Below, piece after piece: positions 1 through 5,538 of a stretch of DNA of 6,798 nucleotides. Source of the stretch: an uncultured Bacteroidales bacterium (GTDB taxonomy: Bacteria; Bacteroidota; Bacteroidia; Bacteroidales; P3); assembly GCA_905236405.1 (NCBI GenBank), contig CAJOQB010000161.1, positions 1 to 6,798 on the forward strand. The letters are read 5' to 3'. The notes under the pieces are model-generated. The model was not told the DNA's origin, did not search any database, and saw nothing but the letters and a program-made list of their open reading frames with translations. The position numbers were made by a program, and so were the translations under genes. Position 1 is the first letter of the stretch, and each line of letters opens with the position of its first letter.

Positions 1-1012
1 CGAGGAGTTGGAAGAGCGTTTGGCTCGCTATGTGGGTGTCAAGCATTGTGTGACATGTGGCAATGGTACAGATGCCCTGTATTTGGCGCTCCGTGTGTGG
101 GGTGTGGGTGCAGGCGATGCTGTGTTTGTTCCCGACTTTACATTCTTTGCTACAGCCGAGGTGGTTTCGTTGGTGGGAGCCACCCCTGTTTTTGTTGATG
201 TCGATCCAAACACCTTTAACCTGTCACCTTTGGATTTGGAGGCCAAGATTGCAAACTGTTCTTTGAATCCTAAGGCAGTTATTGCGGTCGACCTTTTTGG
301 ACAGCCAGCAGATTATCATGCCATCCGTAACATGGTAAGAAAGAACCATATGTTGTTGCTCGAGGATGGTGCCCAAGGATTTGGTGGAAGCATCGACGGG
401 AAACGCGCGTGTTCATTTGGTGACATTGCCACCACATCGTTTTTCCCGGCAAAACCTTTGGGGTGTTATGGCGATGGTGGTGCTCTCTTCACGGATAACG
501 ACGAGTGGGCGGAGATGGCATCCTCTTTGAGACTTCATGGCAGAGGAACAGATAAATACAGCAATGAGCGTATTGGAATCAACTCAAGATTGGATGCACT
601 TCAAGCAGCCATACTGCAGGTAAAGCTTGACGCATTCGAGCAGAATGAATTATCGGCAGTTCAAAAGGTTGCTGAAAAATATAACCACCTTTTGCAAGAA
701 GTTGTGACAATTCCTGTCATGCCTTCGTGGGTTGCTTCCTCTTGGGCGCAATATACCATACGTCTTGCAGATGCAGGACAGCGAGATGGCTTGCGAGATG
801 CGTTGAAAAAGAGTGGCATTCCTTCGCAAGTATATTATCCTTGTCCGCTTCATCTTCTTCCTGCCTTCAGTTCTCTTCCTCTTTCGGTGGACGCTTGCCC
901 TAACGCACAGAGTTTGTCACAAACTGTTTTGTCTTTGCCTATTCATCCTTACCTTCGTGATGACGAAGTGGAAAGGGTGGCAATGGCTGTAAAATCATAC
1001 ATCTATGGATAG
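1..1012 (+). CDS. DegT/DnrJ/EryC1/StrS family nucleotide-sugar aminotransferase, 5' end outside window
   Basis: PLP-dependent fold-type I aminotransferase that would add an amino group to a keto-sugar nucleotide, in the cytoplasm, for surface-glycan synthesis. The frame is open to the left edge (Glu-Glu codons from base 2). The TTG at base 8 is therefore not a credible start, and about 40 N-terminal residues are missing compared with the usual 370-385. Counting from the TTG codon, I see GNGTDAL (18-24), the DFTFFATAE strand (43-51), EDGAQGFGG with the PLP-ring Asp120 (119-127), SFFPAKPLG with the Schiff-base Lys149 (bases 452-454), and GINSRLDALQAAIL (190-203), all family hallmarks. CYGDGGA after the lysine resembles the WbpE/WlbC group, which aminates UDP-3-keto-GlcNAc uronic acid. 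The exact substrate cannot be read from sequence. The gene ends eight bases inside the reading frame of a truncated oxidoreductase, an overlap typical of co-translated operon partners. Confidence 0.93.
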   Translation, partial: EELEERLARYVGVKHCVTCGNGTDALYLALRVWGVGAGDAVFVPDFTFFATAEVVSLVGATPVFVDVDPNTFNLSPLDLEAKIANCSLNPKAVIAVDLFGQPADYHAIRNMVRKNHMLLLEDGAQGFGGSIDGKRACSFGDIATTSFFPAKPLGCYGDGGALFTDNDEWAEMASSLRLHGRGTDKYSNERIGINSRLDALQAAILQVKLDAFEQNELSAVQKVAEKYNHLLQEVVTIPVMPSWVASSWAQYTIRLADAGQRDGLRDALKKSGIPSQVYYPCPLHLLPAFSSLPLSVDACPNAQSLSQTVLSLPIHPYLRDDEVERVAMAVKSYIYG

Positions 1013-1091
1013 TATATTGGACAATATCAGTATTTGCGTGGTGGGCCTTGGATATGGCTATAATATTGTAAACAAACTAATAATAAGATAA
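1005..1091 (+). pseudogene. Beheaded start of an NAD(P)-dependent sugar oxidoreductase (28 codons)
   Basis: An ATG inside the last codons of the aminotransferase opens a 28-codon frame ending TAA at 1089-1091. It contains ISICVVGLGYG and then NIVNKL. This is the beta1-loop-alpha1 start of a Rossmann dehydrogenase. It fits the Gfo/Idh/MocA N-terminus best (typically VVGLGYWG.NIVRN) and UDP-sugar dehydrogenases second (VVGLGYVG). One residue of the usual GxGxxG seems to be missing, and the frame stops where the first helix should continue. The 8-base overlap with the upstream stop suggests it was once the next gene of the operon. WbpB/WlbA oxidoreductases (Gfo/Idh/MocA) supply the keto-sugar for WbpE-type aminotransferases, so the pairing makes biochemical sense. 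The family match is from memory of motifs. The alternative is a meaningless leader ORF. Confidence 0.5.
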
Positions 1092-1094
1092 AAT

Positions 1095-2993
1095 ATGAAT
1101 AAGTTATTTTATTTACTGGTGAAAAGATTCCGTCACTCTACTGTTCCCCGATGGGTGGTGATGGGTATGGATATCATCATTTTCGCCGTGGCGTTTGTAC
1201 TTACGGAACTATTCTGTGGTATTAGTTTCTCGTCTCGCTTCATGATTAACAAGGTGGTGATTCTGTTATTGCTATCCTTCTTCTCATTTATAATTTGTGG
1301 CACCTATCGTTCCATCATTCGGCACACGGGGATGCACGATATGAACCGCATCTTTATGGCCAATTTATTCCCGCTCCTTGTGATGGGCGTTGTCGCATTT
1401 GTCAACAACAATGTCCATTTCATCAATAGTGAAAGCATCCTCAGTTATCACGAGATGGTGATGCTTTACTCATTGATGTGTGTGATGATGATTCTGTCTC
1501 GCCTTTTCTGCCAACGCATCTATAACGACTACTTCAAGAGAAAACGTCCCTCTTACAACGTCGTGATTTATGGTGCTGGTGCTGCCGGCGTTATTGCCAA
1601 GAACGCTTTGTCGCAAGATCTTCACTATGAATATCAGGTACTCGCGTTCATTGACGACGACAAGGCAAAAGTGGGACAAGTGTTAGGCGGTGCTCCTGTG
1701 ATGAAAAACCGTGATGTGCTCAATGCCGATTATATCAGCCGCAAAAAGGTCCAGCAACTGATTATTGCCATCCCCACCATTCGCAGTATTCACAAACAGG
1801 CTATCGTCAACAAGTGTCTCGAACTGGGTCTTACGGTCAAGTCGGTGCCTCACATCAACAACTGGATAAACGACTCCTTTACTTCTAACGAGATTCAGGA
1901 CATCAAGATTGAGGACTTGCTGGAACGCGAGAGCATCAAACTCGACAATATCAATGTCATCCGTGAGGTGGTGGACAAGACGGTTATGGTTACGGGCGCT
2001 GCCGGTTCCATCGGTAGTGAGATTTGTCGTCAACTCATCCAATTCAAACCCAAGAAGATTGTCATGCTCGACCAAGCCGAGTCGCCCATGTATGACCTCC
2101 AGTTTGAGTTGAAGAACAACGAACCCTACAAGCATCATGTCGATTGCATGGAGTTCATTATTGCCAATGTGAAAGACAAAGCACGTATGGAAGAGGTCTT
2201 TGAACAGTTCCGTCCTCAGATTGTCTATCATGCAGCTGCCTACAAGCACGTTCCTTTCATGGAGGAAAACCCCTATGAGGCAGTCTTCGTCAATGTGTTT
2301 GGTACCAAGAATCTCGCTGACTTGGCTGTGAAGTACGGTGCATCCAAGTTTGTGATGATTTCCACGGACAAGGCGGTGAATCCCACCAACGTGATGGGCA
2401 CCACCAAGCGTATGGCTGAGATTTACACCCAGAGTAGAAACTCAGAAAAGACACAGTTCATCACTACTCGTTTCGGCAATGTCCTTGGCTCCAACGGTAG
2501 TGTCATCCCGCTTTTCAAGAAACAGTTAGCTGCCGGTGGCCCTCTCACGGTCACCCATCGCGACATCATTCGCTACTTCATGACCATTCCCGAGGCTTGC
2601 AACCTTGTGCTCGAGGCAGGTGCCATGGGGCAGGGCGGAGACATCTTCGTCTTCGATATGGGCAAGCCGATCAAGATTTACGATATGGCCAAGAAGATGA
2701 TACAGCTCTCGGGTAAAAGGAATATCGAAATCAAGGAAGTCGGTCTTCGTCCGGGAGAGAAACTCTACGAGGAGTTGCTGGCCACCAAGGAGAACACCAT
2801 ACCCACCTATCATCCCAAGATTATGCACGCACAGGTGCGTCGCTATGAGCCTGTCGAGGTGGATCGTAAGTATGAGGAGTTGCATGGCATTCTCGCCACG
2901 CTTGATGATATGAAGATTGTGGAGAAGATGAAGGAAATCGTTCCCGAGTTTGTCTCCAACAACTCCGTCTATTGCCAGTTGGACAAGAAGTAA
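1095..2993 (+). CDS. Membrane-bound nucleotide-sugar 4,6-dehydratase (WbpM/PglF/CapD type)
   Basis: At 632 residues this has the usual length of membrane-anchored UDP-GlcNAc 4,6-dehydratases, which convert UDP-GlcNAc to a UDP-4-keto-6-deoxy sugar, the branch point for QuiNAc, FucNAc and diamino sugars. Four hydrophobic helices lie near residues 21-42, 51-70, 86-104 and 118-138. A first Rossmann domain follows (YGAGAAG, 159-165; FIDDD, 185-189). The extended-SDR catalytic domain begins at VTGAAGSIGSE (299-309). STDKA (423-427) and MGTTK (434-438) form the active site: Met434 replaces the usual SDR Tyr, as is normal in this subfamily, and Lys438 is kept. RFGNVLGSNGSVIPLF (459-474) and LRPGEKLYEELL (551-562) are also typical. 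The first ATG gives a basic N-terminus before TM1; no Shine-Dalgarno is visible. The exact product stereochemistry (C5 inversion or retention) is not readable here. Confidence 0.93.
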   Translation: MNKLFYLLVKRFRHSTVPRWVVMGMDIIIFAVAFVLTELFCGISFSSRFMINKVVILLLLSFFSFIICGTYRSIIRHTGMHDMNRIFMANLFPLLVMGVVAFVNNNVHFINSESILSYHEMVMLYSLMCVMMILSRLFCQRIYNDYFKRKRPSYNVVIYGAGAAGVIAKNALSQDLHYEYQVLAFIDDDKAKVGQVLGGAPVMKNRDVLNADYISRKKVQQLIIAIPTIRSIHKQAIVNKCLELGLTVKSVPHINNWINDSFTSNEIQDIKIEDLLERESIKLDNINVIREVVDKTVMVTGAAGSIGSEICRQLIQFKPKKIVMLDQAESPMYDLQFELKNNEPYKHHVDCMEFIIANVKDKARMEEVFEQFRPQIVYHAAAYKHVPFMEENPYEAVFVNVFGTKNLADLAVKYGASKFVMISTDKAVNPTNVMGTTKRMAEIYTQSRNSEKTQFITTRFGNVLGSNGSVIPLFKKQLAAGGPLTVTHRDIIRYFMTIPEACNLVLEAGAMGQGGDIFVFDMGKPIKIYDMAKKMIQLSGKRNIEIKEVGLRPGEKLYEELLATKENTIPTYHPKIMHAQVRRYEPVEVDRKYEELHGILATLDDMKIVEKMKEIVPEFVSNNSVYCQLDKK

Positions 2994-3017
2994 GAACAAT
3001 CAGTATCTTCGTTTGAT

Positions 3018-3077
3018 ATGAGCCGGTTGTGTTGCCCCCATTGCGGACAAGTGTTTCAATGCAATTGGAATAAATAA
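3018..3077 (+). other. Possible cysteine-rich micro-ORF upstream of pyrH
   Basis: A 19-codon frame reads MSRLCCPHCGQVFQCNWNK and stops at 3075-3077, 25 bases before the pyrH start. It carries a CPxCG knuckle plus a further Cys, the look of half a zinc ribbon. It lies in the same frame as the dehydratase, eight sense codons beyond that gene's TAA, so it could also be former coding sequence past a stop. There is no clear ribosome binding site. A frame this short can arise by chance, so this is only a candidate leader peptide or remnant. Confidence 0.15.
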
Positions 3078-3090
3078 CAATAATATAAAG

Positions 3091-3096
3091 AAAGGA
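3091..3096 (+). promoter_or_regulatory. Shine-Dalgarno site of pyrH
   Basis: AAAGGA sits six bases before the pyrH ATG at 3103. It is worth marking because the dehydratase and frr starts here have only A/T-rich leaders with no such site. It supports the chosen pyrH start. Confidence 0.55.
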
Positions 3097-3102
3097 TATA
3101 CA

Positions 3103-3816
3103 ATGAAATACAATCGTGTGTTGCTCAAGTTGAGCGGCGAATCTTTGATGGGAAAACAGAGTTATGGTATCGATCCCGCCATGTTGGAACAGTATGCCAA
3201 AGACATCAAGACGGCTGTCGACGCAGGCGTTGAGGTGGCTATTGTCATCGGTGGCGGTAACATATTCCGCGGATTGAGTGGCGCCGCCCAAGGTATGGAT
3301 CGTGTCCAAGGCGACTATATGGGCATGATGGCCACGTTGATTAACAGTATGGCGCTGCAGTCGGAACTTGAACGGCAAGGAATGCGTACCGAGTTGCTCT
3401 CGGGTTTGGCAATCGAGCCTATATGCAAGGCCATGAGCCGTCGTCGTGCCATCGAAGCCATGAAAGAGGGTCGCGTGGTCATCATTGGCGGCGGCAGCGG
3501 CAATCCATTCTTCACCACCGATACCGCTTCGTCGCTTCGTGCTGTTGAAATCATGGCCGACGCCATCTTGAAGGGTACCCGTGTCGACGGTGTTTACACG
3601 GCTGATCCAGAGAAAGATCCCACAGCCACCAAGTTCACCACCCTCGATTATCAGGAGGCCCTTACTCGTCGGTTGAAGATTATGGACCTCACTGCCTTTG
3701 CCCTTTGCCAGGAGAACCACCTGCCCATCTATGTCTTCGATATGAACACACCGGGCAACTTGTTGAAAGTGGTGCAAGGCGAAGCCATCGGTACCGAAAT
3801 CACCGATGTGCAATAA
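3103..3816 (+). CDS. pyrH: UMP kinase (uridylate kinase)
   Basis: Phosphorylates UMP to UDP with ATP in the cytoplasm, the committed step from UMP to all pyrimidine nucleotides. It belongs to the amino-acid-kinase fold and bacterial members are hexamers, generally tuned by GTP and UTP. At 237 residues it has full family length. Motifs in order: KLSGE nucleotide loop (9-13), GGGNIFRG (50-57), MGMMATLIN (73-81), GGGSGNPFFTTD UMP-binding segment (129-140) and KGTRVDGVYTADPEKDP (157-173). An ATG with a Shine-Dalgarno site six bases upstream fixes the start. The 109-base gap from the dehydratase holds a weak promoter-like TATCTTCG (3004-3011) with TTG 22 bases further up, so pyrH may have its own promoter, but this is thin evidence. 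frr follows after 32 bases, an arrangement found in many bacteria. Confidence 0.97.
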   Translation: MKYNRVLLKLSGESLMGKQSYGIDPAMLEQYAKDIKTAVDAGVEVAIVIGGGNIFRGLSGAAQGMDRVQGDYMGMMATLINSMALQSELERQGMRTELLSGLAIEPICKAMSRRRAIEAMKEGRVVIIGGGSGNPFFTTDTASSLRAVEIMADAILKGTRVDGVYTADPEKDPTATKFTTLDYQEALTRRLKIMDLTAFALCQENHLPIYVFDMNTPGNLLKVVQGEAIGTEITDVQ

Positions 3817-3848
3817 CAATGAATAATACACATTAATATTATAATCCT

Positions 3849-4412
3849 ATGAACGATTTATCGAAAGCTTGCTTAGACGAAGCAAAAAACAGTATGCAAG
3901 GAGCCATCAACTTCTTGGAGAAGGAGTTGACTAAGATTCGTGCCGGCAAAGCAAACCCCGCCATGCTCGACGGTGTGAAGGTGGATTATTACGGTACCCC
4001 CACTGAAATTAGCCAGGTGGCCAACATCAACACACCTGACGCCCGTTGCATCATCATCCAGCCGTGGGAGAAGACCATCCTCGGTGCCATCAACAAGGCT
4101 ATCCTCGACGCCAATTTGGGATTCACCCCCCGTCACGAGGGTGAGATTCTGCGTATTGTCATCCCTCCGTTGTCGGAGGAGCGCCGCAAAGAGCTCTCCA
4201 AGGCCGCTAAGGTGGAGGTCGAGAACGGCAAGGTCAATGTCCGCAACGTCCGTCGTAATGTGATGGACAAAGTGAAGAAACTCAAGGACAAATCGGTACC
4301 CGAGGACGAGGTGAAACAGGTGGAGAAAGAGCTGCAGGACATCACCGACAAGTTCATCGCTCAATGCGACAAAATCTTTGAGGCCAAACAGAAGGAAATT
4401 ATGACTGTATGA
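3849..4412 (+). CDS. frr: Ribosome recycling factor
   Basis: Splits the post-termination ribosome together with EF-G; essential in most bacteria. The 187 residues match the usual 185-187. A long N-terminal helix (about 1-30) and a C-terminal helical pair (about 105-185) make the tRNA-like domain I. Residues about 31-104 form the beta-rich domain II. Conserved stretches seen are LTKIRAGKANPAML (27-40), YYGTPTE (47-53), IIQPW (69-73) and the basic VRNVRRNVMDKVKK run (131-144) that contacts 23S rRNA in known factors. No Shine-Dalgarno site precedes the ATG; the leader is A/T-rich. The gene lies 32 bases after pyrH, and its last four bases overlap birA, so the three genes are probably co-transcribed. 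Confidence 0.97.
   Translation: MNDLSKACLDEAKNSMQGAINFLEKELTKIRAGKANPAMLDGVKVDYYGTPTEISQVANINTPDARCIIIQPWEKTILGAINKAILDANLGFTPRHEGEILRIVIPPLSEERRKELSKAAKVEVENGKVNVRNVRRNVMDKVKKLKDKSVPEDEVKQVEKELQDITDKFIAQCDKIFEAKQKEIMTV
4392..4396 (+). promoter_or_regulatory. Shine-Dalgarno site of birA inside the end of frr
   Basis: AAGGA lies within the last frr codons, 12 bases before the birA ATG at 4409. Together with the ATGA overlap it favours 4409 as the start and suggests re-initiation by ribosomes that finish frr. The spacing is longer than ideal. Confidence 0.4.
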
Positions 4413-5134
4413 CGATACTACATTTCGACGTCATCGATTCCACTCATCATTATTGCCAACTCCTCGACCTTCGGCAGGTTGAGGAGTTGTCTCTTTTTTG
4501 GGCTGATAGTCAGACGGCTGGTGTCGGACAGCGAGGCAACCGATGGGAGAGTCAACCAGGCCGCAACCTTACCTTCTCCTTTGTACTGCACCCGTCTTTT
4601 CTTCCTCCTCAGCAACAGTTTCTCCTGACAGAAGCTATGTCGGTAGCTGTCAGCGACTGGCTGTTGTCCCAAGTGGACGATGTCCATGTCAAATGGCCCA
4701 ACGATATCTATGTGGGACGTCGCAAGTTGTGCGGCACACTTCTCGAGGCACGGATAGCACATGGACGCTTCGAATCGGCCATATGCAGCATGGGGGTGAA
4801 CATCAATCAAATGGATTTCCCCGATTGGGTACCAAACCCAGTGTCGCTGGCACAGCTGACAGGCCGTGAGTATCGGTTAGAGGAATGTCTCGATGCATTG
4901 GTCAAGCATCTGGAACAGTGCTATACACAATTGCGTGAGGGCAATGGCGACCAACTCCACCGTCAATACTTGGAACGACTGTTGCAGCGGGGTGAAGAAT
5001 GTACCTATAGGTATCACGACCGACTTGTTCGAGCCACCATTCTCGATGTCAACCAATACGGCCATCTTCTGTTGTTGACCGACGACGGAGAGCGACTCAG
5101 CTGTCAGATGAAAGAAATAACGTTCCTTTGGTAA
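4409..5134 (+). CDS. birA: Biotin-[acetyl-CoA-carboxylase] ligase, catalytic form without HTH domain
   Basis: Activates biotin to biotinoyl-AMP and attaches it to the lysine of biotin carrier proteins such as acetyl-CoA carboxylase. The 241 residues start directly at the catalytic core (FDVIDSTHHY, 6-15). The N-terminal winged helix of E. coli-type BirA is absent, so it should not act as a biotin repressor. Motifs: adenylate/biotin loop TAGVGQRGNRWES (36-48), NLTFSFVL (53-60), KWPNDIYV (95-102), KLCGTLLE (106-113) and GVNINQ (129-134). A small C-terminal beta domain follows, with an ILDVNQYGHLLLLTDDG-like segment near the end. The position that is normally Arg in the loop (GRGxxG) is Val39 here, which is unusual. 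The ATGA overlap with frr indicates translational coupling. It is the last gene of the pyrH-frr-birA run; possible terminator hairpins follow. Confidence 0.93.
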   Translation: MTILHFDVIDSTHHYCQLLDLRQVEELSLFWADSQTAGVGQRGNRWESQPGRNLTFSFVLHPSFLPPQQQFLLTEAMSVAVSDWLLSQVDDVHVKWPNDIYVGRRKLCGTLLEARIAHGRFESAICSMGVNINQMDFPDWVPNPVSLAQLTGREYRLEECLDALVKHLEQCYTQLREGNGDQLHRQYLERLLQRGEECTYRYHDRLVRATILDVNQYGHLLLLTDDGERLSCQMKEITFLW

Positions 5135-5151
5135 AGAATTGTTAAATCTCA

Positions 5152-5176
5152 AAAAACGAATGTTAAAATCGTTTTT
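5152..5176 (+). terminator. Weak intrinsic terminator candidate after birA
   Basis: AAAAACGA (5152-5159) and TCGTTTTT (5169-5176) form an 8-bp stem around a 9-base loop, 17 bases after the birA stop. The right arm ends in five T. The stem has only two G-C pairs, so it would be weak; the U-run is part of the stem rather than beyond it. Confidence 0.3.
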
Positions 5177-5180
5177 GGGT

Positions 5181-5236
5181 GACAAAAGGGGCAAAAAGCC
5201 CGAAAGGTGTTTGGTGGGTTGAAAATGCCCCTTGTC
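5181..5236 (+). other. Nested hairpin, possible 3' UTR structure or terminator stem
   Basis: AAGGGGCA (5186-5193) pairs perfectly with TGCCCCTT (5226-5233). GAC (5181-5183) pairs with GTC (5234-5236) across a two-base bulge. Inside, AGCCC (5197-5201) can pair with GGGTT (5216-5220), giving a two-level stem separated by an A-rich internal loop. No U-tract follows on the plus strand, so it is not a classical terminator. I do not recognise a known riboswitch or RNA family in it. Confidence 0.35.
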
Positions 5237-5292
5237 TATTACTGTAATTAAAATTTTATTTGTTGATATTCAGATGTATATATAATTCTTTT

Positions 5293-5396
5293 CACAGCTA
5301 TGCTGCGGGGGTTCACGCAGGCGGCTTTTTGGGTTCACGCAGGCGCCTGCGTGACCTCCCGCAGGCGGCTGTGTGAGGGGTCGCAGCATAGCTGTG
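5293..5396. repeat. Long inverted repeat enclosing most of the array
   Basis: CACAGCTATGCTGCG (5293-5307) is matched perfectly by CGCAGCATAGCTGTG (5382-5396), 15 bp. The 74 bases between contain a perfect 20-base palindrome at 5335-5354 centred on GGCGCC. The 15-base segment 5309-5323 is repeated exactly at 5331-5345. As a result TCACGCAGGC at 5313-5322 competes with the copy at 5335-5344 for the same partner, 5345-5354. The whole can form a large cruciform or a long RNA hairpin on either strand. Confidence 0.8.
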
Positions 5397-5427
5397 GGAA
5401 CCGATACAGGCGCCTGTGGCGATGGTC
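5294..5427. repeat. Tandem array of six palindromic 12-13-base cores with fixed 10-base spacers
   Basis: Cores, each built as (A/G)CAG-n4/5-CTG(C/T) or close to it, start at 5294, 5317, 5339, 5361, 5383 and 5406: ACAGCTATGCTGC, GCAGGCGGCTTT, GCAGGCGCCTGC, GCAGGCGGCTGT, GCAGCATAGCTGT and ACAGGCGCCTGT. Every spacer is exactly 10 bases: GGGGGTTCAC, TTGGGTTCAC, GTGACCTCCC, GTGAGGGGTC, GGGAACCGAT and GGCGATGGTC. A decayed seventh start, GCACAA, is at 5428. The period is 22-23 bp, about two turns of B-DNA, so all cores would face the same side of the helix. Cores three and six are perfect palindromes; core five is the exact reverse complement of core one. The array is far richer in G/C than its flanks. 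It could be an array of protein-binding sites, a palindromic interspersed repeat of the REP/MITE kind, or an RNA hairpin string. The arrangement is certain; the role is unknown. Confidence 0.85.
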
Positions 5428-5443
5428 GCACAAGAATAGTTAA

Positions 5444-5459
5444 TTCTGTAATGACAGAA
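5444..5459. promoter_or_regulatory. 16-base dyad, possible operator
   Basis: TTCTGT (5444-5449) and ACAGAA (5454-5459) are a perfect 6-bp inverted repeat around AATG. The dyad is bracketed by two GTTAAT copies (5439-5444 and 5462-5467). It lies 79 bases before the next start codon, where a regulator could act. No specific regulator is recognised. Confidence 0.3.
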
Positions 5460-5481
5460 ACGTTAATCTTATTAATGGCTG

Positions 5482-5537
5482 TAATATTTTGCTGCGAAAA
5501 ACGATTATAGGGTGTAATAACATTAATACTTTGCTGC
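5482..5537 (+). promoter_or_regulatory. Duplicated TAATA(T/C)TTTGCTGC motif, possible tandem promoter boxes
   Basis: The 14-base motif occurs at 5482-5495 and again at 5524-5537, 42 bases apart, with one difference. Each holds TA-n-TTTGC, close to but one base shorter than the Bacteroidota -7 element (TAnnTTTG). No clear -33 TTG lies at the expected distance upstream of either copy. The second copy ends one base before the ATG at 5539, so if it is a promoter the transcript would be almost leaderless. If it is not a promoter it may be a regulator half-site pair or a translation signal. Confidence 0.35.
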
Positions 5538-5538
5538 A

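Larger units (their letters stand above)
5135..5538. other. 404-base intergenic region without a convincing gene
   Basis: It divides into three parts. Bases 5135-5290 are A/T-rich with two hairpin candidates after birA. Bases 5294-5427 are a G/C-rich array of small palindromes. Bases 5431-5538 are A/T-rich with a dyad and a duplicated promoter-like motif leading to the next gene. The sharp change of base composition at both array edges suggests the array was inserted or expanded inside an ordinary A/T-rich spacer. Short frames across it (for example the minus-strand frame 5270-5539) look like by-products of the repeats. Confidence 0.7.

Noticed and set aside
8..10. TTG as start codon of the aminotransferase
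   Set aside because: The frame is open upstream to the window edge and the protein would lack the conserved N-terminal segment; the real start is outside the window.
1017..1036. Bacteroidota-type promoter (TTG with a TATTTG box) before the dehydratase
   Set aside because: The TTG and TTTG elements are far too close together and the sequence is better explained as coding relic of an oxidoreductase.
1683..2249. 188-residue minus-strand frame
   Set aside because: Entirely antisense to the dehydratase catalytic region, which has clear motifs; the His/Asp/Leu-rich product is a shadow of the real gene.
2821..3831. 336-residue open frame on the minus strand
   Set aside because: It runs antisense through the dehydratase end, the intergenic gap and all of pyrH, has a low-complexity His/Gln/Thr-rich translation with no motif, and is explained by codon bias of the real plus-strand genes.
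5160..5222. 20-codon ORF after birA (begins MLKSFLGDK)
   Set aside because: It overlaps the two hairpin candidates, has no ribosome binding site and no recognisable motif; basic Lys-rich short peptides are common by chance in such sequence.
5294..5430. CRISPR array
   Set aside because: Repeats are 12-13 bases, palindromic and variable, and spacers are only 10 bases; there are no identical 24-40-base repeats and no cas gene.
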